A stretch of 40,603 bases of DNA, taken from Paracoccus chinensis (GTDB taxonomy: Bacteria > Pseudomonadota > Alphaproteobacteria > Rhodobacterales > Rhodobacteraceae). The DNA is taken from positions 1-40,603 of the forward strand of contig NZ_FNGE01000018.1 in assembly GCF_900102885.1 (NCBI RefSeq), given 5' to 3'. The notes under the pieces were generated by a model. That model saw only the letters and a program-made list of their open reading frames with translations. It did not search any database and was not told the origin of the DNA. Position 1 is the stretch's first letter. Each line of letters begins with the position of its first letter. Position numbers and translations under genes: made by a program. Positions 34,166 through 40,603 of the stretch are shown piece after piece.

Positions 34166-34611
34166 GCGGGAGCGAGCCTGCGATGGCGCCCGAGCGGATG
34201 CGGTGGAAGGGGGCCAAGCTGGTCCTGACCTGCGAGGGCAGCCTGCTGGTCCTGCGCCGCGACGACATCCCCCCGATCAACTGGCCGGGCTGCTGGGACC
34301 TGCCCGGCGGCGCGCGCGAGGGCGACGAGACGCCCGAGGCCTGCGCCCTGCGCGAGCTGTCCGAGGAAACCGGCCTGCGCCTGGACCCCGCCCGGCTGAT
34401 GGTGGCGCAGGCGCGCGAGCTGCCCCACAAGCCCGGCCGCGCGGGCTGGTACTTCCACGCCGAGATCACGCCCGCCGAAGCTGCCGCCGCGACCCTGGGC
34501 GACGAAGGGGCCGAGCTGCGGCTGATGCCCGTGGCCGAGTTCGTGGCGCATCCCCGGGCGGTTCCGCATTTCCCCGCCATCGTGGCCGAGATGCTGGGGC
34601 TGGCGCGCTGA
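34162..34611 (+). CDS. Nudix hydrolase
   Basis: A 149-residue hydrolase of nucleoside diphosphate-linked compounds. The Nudix box begins at G50: GAREGDETPEACAL then RELSEETGL, with all the metal-binding Glu residues (REx2EE) present. LVLTCEGSLLVLRRDD and CWDLPGG are the preceding strands. It overlaps the amidohydrolase stop by 4 bases (ATGA), so it is translationally coupled. The substrate is not predictable; small size and lack of extra motifs fit a general NTP or NDP-sugar cleaner. Confidence 0.93.
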   Translation: MSGSEPAMAPERMRWKGAKLVLTCEGSLLVLRRDDIPPINWPGCWDLPGGAREGDETPEACALRELSEETGLRLDPARLMVAQARELPHKPGRAGWYFHAEITPAEAAAATLGDEGAELRLMPVAEFVAHPRAVPHFPAIVAEMLGLAR

Positions 34612-34615
34612 GGTT

Positions 34616-35353
34616 TCAGGGCGCGCGCGGGCCCGCCTCGGCATGGGCGAGCGCCCGGACCACCGGCTTCATCGCGTCGCCCTTGACCATCCACGAGGTC
34701 GCGAAGGCGAAGGTCGCGATGGTTTCCAGCCAGAAGACGGGCCTGAGCGGCGCAAGCTGCGTCTTGACCGCGCTGGGCGACAGCAGGATCAGCGCGATCA
34801 GCGCCAGCGCACCAAGGATGATCCAGCCGCAGGCCCGATAGATGCCGTTGCTGGCGGCTTTTTCCGCATCGGGATGGGCGCCGCGCACGAAAAGCACCAG
34901 ACAGAAGAGCGCGAGCGCCCCGAAGAACAGCGCCGCCCCCAGCCAGTGCAGCGTGCCGGACAGCGAAAAGCCCAGCACGCACTGGCTGAGGGTGCAGGCG
35001 ACCGGAACGTCCGGCGCGGTCGGGATCAGCGCCACCGCCAGCGCCCCCAGCGAGGCCGCGCGCCCCGCCATCAGGTCGCTCAGCCATTCGCCGGGACGGG
35101 GGCGATAGCCCTCGTAGCTCCACAGGAAGACAGCGATGGCCGACAGCGTGCCGACAAAGACCTCGCGCATGGGGGAATAGTAATAGGCCGAGATGCTGGG
35201 CAGCAGGCTCTCGCCCCAGATTAGGCTGTAGATCAGCAGCGCGGGAGGCAGGAAATAGCCCAGAAGCCCGATCGCGCGCCGCACCCGCAGGAAGGACAGG
35301 ACAAGGTCGTTCTCGGCCCGCTCCACCCGGCCGCCCGGATCGCCGTCAAGCAT
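34616..35353 (-). CDS. six-helix integral membrane protein of unknown function
   Basis: A 245-residue inner-membrane protein. Hydrophobic segments include GYFLPPALLIYSLIWG, VGTLSAIAVFLW, LGALAVALIPTA, LGAALFFGALALFCLVLFV, ILGALALIALILLSP and ETIATFAFATSWMV, six in all. Conserved-looking polar points are SAYYYSPMREVF in the loop after the first helix and HWLGAAL. I do not recognise the family with confidence (DUF998-like topology is possible). The ATG at 35353 is chosen; a GTG at 35365 lies on top of the AAGGAG and is less likely. It converges on the Nudix gene with 4 bases between and has no functional link to pyrF that I can see. Confidence 0.8.
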   Translation of the reverse strand: MLDGDPGGRVERAENDLVLSFLRVRRAIGLLGYFLPPALLIYSLIWGESLLPSISAYYYSPMREVFVGTLSAIAVFLWSYEGYRPRPGEWLSDLMAGRAASLGALAVALIPTAPDVPVACTLSQCVLGFSLSGTLHWLGAALFFGALALFCLVLFVRGAHPDAEKAASNGIYRACGWIILGALALIALILLSPSAVKTQLAPLRPVFWLETIATFAFATSWMVKGDAMKPVVRALAHAEAGPRAP

Positions 35354-35403
35354 GGTTCCCGCCACTCCTTGCCCAAGGGGTGCAGGCTAGCACGATTCTC
35401 GCG

Positions 35404-36087
35404 TCAGCGAGCGATTTCCGACAGGATCGCCTGCGCGGCGGCGCGGGGGTCCGCCGCCTGCCAGACGGGGCGGCCGACGACGATGTGATCGGCGCCCGCG
35501 GCCAGCGCCGCGGCGGGGGTCTCGACCCGCTTCTGGTCGCCGAGCGCCGCGCCAGTGGGGCGGACGCCGGGCGTCACGATCAGGCGCGAGCCGGGCAGGG
35601 CGCGGATCGCCTGCGCCTCGCGCGGGCTTGCGATCACGCCGTCGGCCCCGGCCTCGAAGGCGCGGGCGGCGCGTTCCACGGTCAGGTCGTGCAGGTCGCC
35701 GGCCTGCATCATCCCGGCGTCGAGGTCGGCGCGGTCGAGCGAGGTCAGGATCGTGACGGCGAGGATCTTCAGTTGCGATCCCGCCGCGCCCTCCTTCGCG
35801 GCGCGCACCACATGGGGGTCGCCGTGGACAGTCAGGAAATCGAGGTCGAACTGCGCGAGGCCCCGGACGGCGGCTTCCACCGTCGCGCCGATGTCGAAAA
35901 GCTTCATGTCCAGGAAGATGCGCTTGCCGTGTTCCTGCTTGAGCTCATTGGCCAGCGCCAGCCCGCCCCCGGTCAGCATCCCCAGCCCGATCTTGTAGAA
36001 GGACACGGCGTCGCCCAGCGTCTTCGCCAGTTCCAGACCGGCCAGCGCGTTGGGCAGGTCCAGCGCCACGATCAATCGGTCGTCCAT
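35404..36087 (-). CDS. pyrF: orotidine 5'-phosphate decarboxylase
   Basis: A 227-residue TIM-barrel enzyme that decarboxylates OMP to UMP, the last step of UMP synthesis. The N-terminal [17 protein letters not shown], the catalytic [13 protein letters not shown] (D60, K62, D65) and VTPGVRP with IVVGRPVW (phosphate site) define the short bacterial group. The start at 36087 matches the family; the open frame upstream overlaps clpB regulatory DNA. It is divergent from clpB. Confidence 0.97.
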   Translation of the reverse strand: MDDRLIVALDLPNALAGLELAKTLGDAVSFYKIGLGMLTGGGLALANELKQEHGKRIFLDMKLFDIGATVEAAVRGLAQFDLDFLTVHGDPHVVRAAKEGAAGSQLKILAVTILTSLDRADLDAGMMQAGDLHDLTVERAARAFEAGADGVIASPREAQAIRALPGSRLIVTPGVRPTGAALGDQKRVETPAAALAAGADHIVVGRPVWQAADPRAAAQAILSEIAR

Positions 36088-36136
36088 GGGTGCCTCCGCC
36101 AGCGAAATCAGCGGCTTTTCGCATGGACGGCCGCGA

Positions 36137-36165
36137 CTTGAAACCCTGTTCGGGCGCGCACATCT
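36137..36165 (+). promoter_or_regulatory. heat-shock (sigma-32/RpoH) promoter of clpB
   Basis: CTTGAAA (36137-36143), a 14-base spacer, then GCACATCT (36158-36165). The -35 is a perfect match to the RpoH consensus and the -10 matches CCCCATNT at five of seven fixed positions. It lies about 75 bases before the clpB start. Confidence 0.7.
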
Positions 36166-36238
36166 GGATTGCGAGACCCGCGAGGGGCCGTGCCATGACG
36201 GGCGGCGCAAGGCGGGGGCTGAAAGGGAGAATTTGCCG

Positions 36239-38863
<2,625 letters not shown>

Positions 38864-38870
38864 GGGGATC

Positions 38871-38899
38871 GGCCCCGGCCTTCACGGGCCGGGGCCTTT
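38871..38899 (+). terminator. intrinsic terminator of clpB
   Basis: GGCCCCGGCC (38871-38880) and GGCCGGGGCC (38887-38896) pair as a perfect 10-bp stem with a 6-base loop and are followed by TTTCCCTT. It starts 7 bases after the clpB stop. Confidence 0.85.
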
Positions 38900-38982
38900 C
38901 CCTTGCCGGGAACGTGATGGCGCGGGCAGGATCGTTGAAGCTGTCACCCGCGTTTTCGCGACGCCACCCAAGGGGAAATGCC

Positions 38983-39851
<869 letters not shown>

Positions 39852-39852
<1 letters not shown>

Positions 39853-40457
39853 TGCACCGCATTCGCCGCCTGCCGACTGGCGTCGTCTGGGCGCTGGGCA
39901 CTCTGCCGCTGGTCCTGCTGGTCTGGGATACGCTGGTGGGGAACCTCGGCGTCGATCCGGTTCGCGATATCGAGCACCGGCTGGGCCGCACGGCGGTCTA
40001 TTTCCTGCTGGCCTCGCTTTGCATCACGCCGATCCTGCGGATGGCGCGGGTGAACCTGGTCAAGTTCCGCCGCCCTCTGGGCCTGCTGGCCGCCAGCTAT
40101 GCAGGGCTGCACCTGCTGTCCTGGGCTGTCCTGGACATGGGGCTGCTGTGGTCTCAGATGCTGAAGGATATCGCCAAGCGCCCGTATCTGACGATTGGGA
40201 TGGGCGTGCTGGTGATTCTGCTGGTGCTGGCCGCGACCAGCTCGAACGCCGTGATCCGGAAGCTGGGCCCCGTGCGATGGAGAGCGATTCATCGCTGGGT
40301 CTATCTGGCGGCGCCCCTGGCCGTCTTTCATTGGCTGCTGGCCTACAAGATCTGGCCCGGAAAGCCCCTGGCGATTCTGGCGGCTATGGCCGTTCTGCTG
40401 GCTTTCAGGCTGCCGTTGCTGCAGAGGCACTTGGGATGGCGGGCAAGAAGTGCCTGA
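39852..40457 (+). CDS. msrQ: heme-binding membrane subunit MsrQ
   Basis: A 201-residue inner-membrane cytochrome b-type protein that feeds electrons to MsrP. About five to six helices can be seen, for example VVWALGTLPLVLLVWDTL, LTIGMGVLVILLVLAATSS and YLAAPLAVFHWLLAY. Family motifs are GRTAVYFLLASLCITPILR, RRPLGLLAASYAGLHLLSW (a heme His) and IHRWVYLAAPLAVFHW (further His residues). It begins on the A of the msrP stop (TGATG), so translation is coupled. Confidence 0.96.
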
Positions 40458-40471
40458 AAATCAAGCAGATG

Positions 40472-40503
40472 AAAGTTTCTTGGCGCCCGCATGAAACTTT
40501 TTC
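40472..40503. terminator. dyad after msrQ, also upstream of the right-edge promoter
   Basis: AAAGTTTC (40472-40479) and GAAACTTT (40493-40500) form an 8-bp dyad with a 13-base loop followed by further T's. It can serve as the msrQ terminator. It also lies in the AT-rich stretch just before the next -35, where UP elements or regulator sites usually are. Confidence 0.5.
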
Positions 40504-40514
40504 GAAAATTGTGC

Positions 40515-40543
40515 TTGCCCCTGTCTGCATCTCCCCCTAGATA
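40515..40543 (+). promoter_or_regulatory. strong stable-RNA (probably rRNA operon) promoter
   Basis: TTGCCC (40515-40520), an exact 17-base spacer, then TAGATA (40538-40543). An AT-rich block with A- and T-runs precedes it, and a G-rich, apparently non-coding leader follows up to the window edge. This layout resembles alphaproteobacterial rRNA promoters from memory; the transcribed gene lies outside the window, so the rRNA link is inference. Confidence 0.55.
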
Positions 40544-40603
40544 CCGCTTCACCGAACGGCGGGGACGCTGGGCGGGACGGGGAAGCCGGGAGGCGGAACC
40601 GGG

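Overview
The window is about 40.6 kb of very GC-rich DNA with dense, mostly co-directional gene strings and short intergenic gaps. Protein sequences (RbfA, DapB, Dxs, Amn, ClpB, C-minus L36, MsrPQ, the SDHAF4-like DUF1674 protein) and gene order (xseB-ispA-dxs, rbfA next to truB and divergent from dapB) point to an alphaproteobacterium of the Rhodobacteraceae, most likely Paracoccus or a close relative. That assignment comes from recognition, not from a search. No phage, transposase, CRISPR array or plasmid function was seen; this looks like chromosomal core plus a metabolic accessory block.

Layout. 139-4124: a histone-deacetylase-like amidohydrolase, then xseB, ispA and dxs (isoprenoid precursors). 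4168-5719: an orphan glycosyltransferase-like protein and a secreted SH3-domain protein. 5709-7561 (minus): an NAD(P)-dependent epimerase-like protein and a luciferase-like flavin monooxygenase. 7641-11005: AMP nucleosidase, an HU-type DNA-binding protein with its own promoter and terminator, and an MFS transporter. 11022-13107 (minus): truB, a DUF2233 secreted protein and rbfA. 13168-15487: dapB and dadA. 15490-17240: DUF1674 (minus), divergent from an RsmB-type rRNA methyltransferase.

17371-29446 is the most distinctive block. A response regulator and a hybrid PAS sensor kinase (minus) diverge from a plus-strand operon: acyl-CoA synthetase-like protein, livG, livH, livM, a periplasmic binding protein, livF, a SAM methyltransferase and a PaaK-like adenylating enzyme. 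The arrangement suggests sensing, high-affinity import and CoA activation of a carboxylic acid, perhaps aromatic or fatty; the substrate cannot be read from the sequence. The first ligase is interrupted by an in-frame TGA made by a run of ten A's that looks like a filled assembly gap. The second ligase lacks the usual phosphate-binding loop.

29472-32794: two secreted proteins with peptidoglycan-binding domains; the second has a degenerate caspase-like domain, and both share a tryptophan-anchored helical repeat. 32801-33221 (minus): rpmJ and tRNA-Val(GAC) with promoter and terminators. 33290-34611: N-formylglutamate amidohydrolase and a Nudix hydrolase. 34616-36087 (minus): a membrane protein and pyrF. 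36239-38863: clpB behind a good heat-shock sigma-32 promoter match. 38983-40457: msrP-msrQ periplasmic methionine sulfoxide repair. The right edge holds a strong -35/-10 pair typical of a stable-RNA (probably rRNA) promoter firing out of the window.
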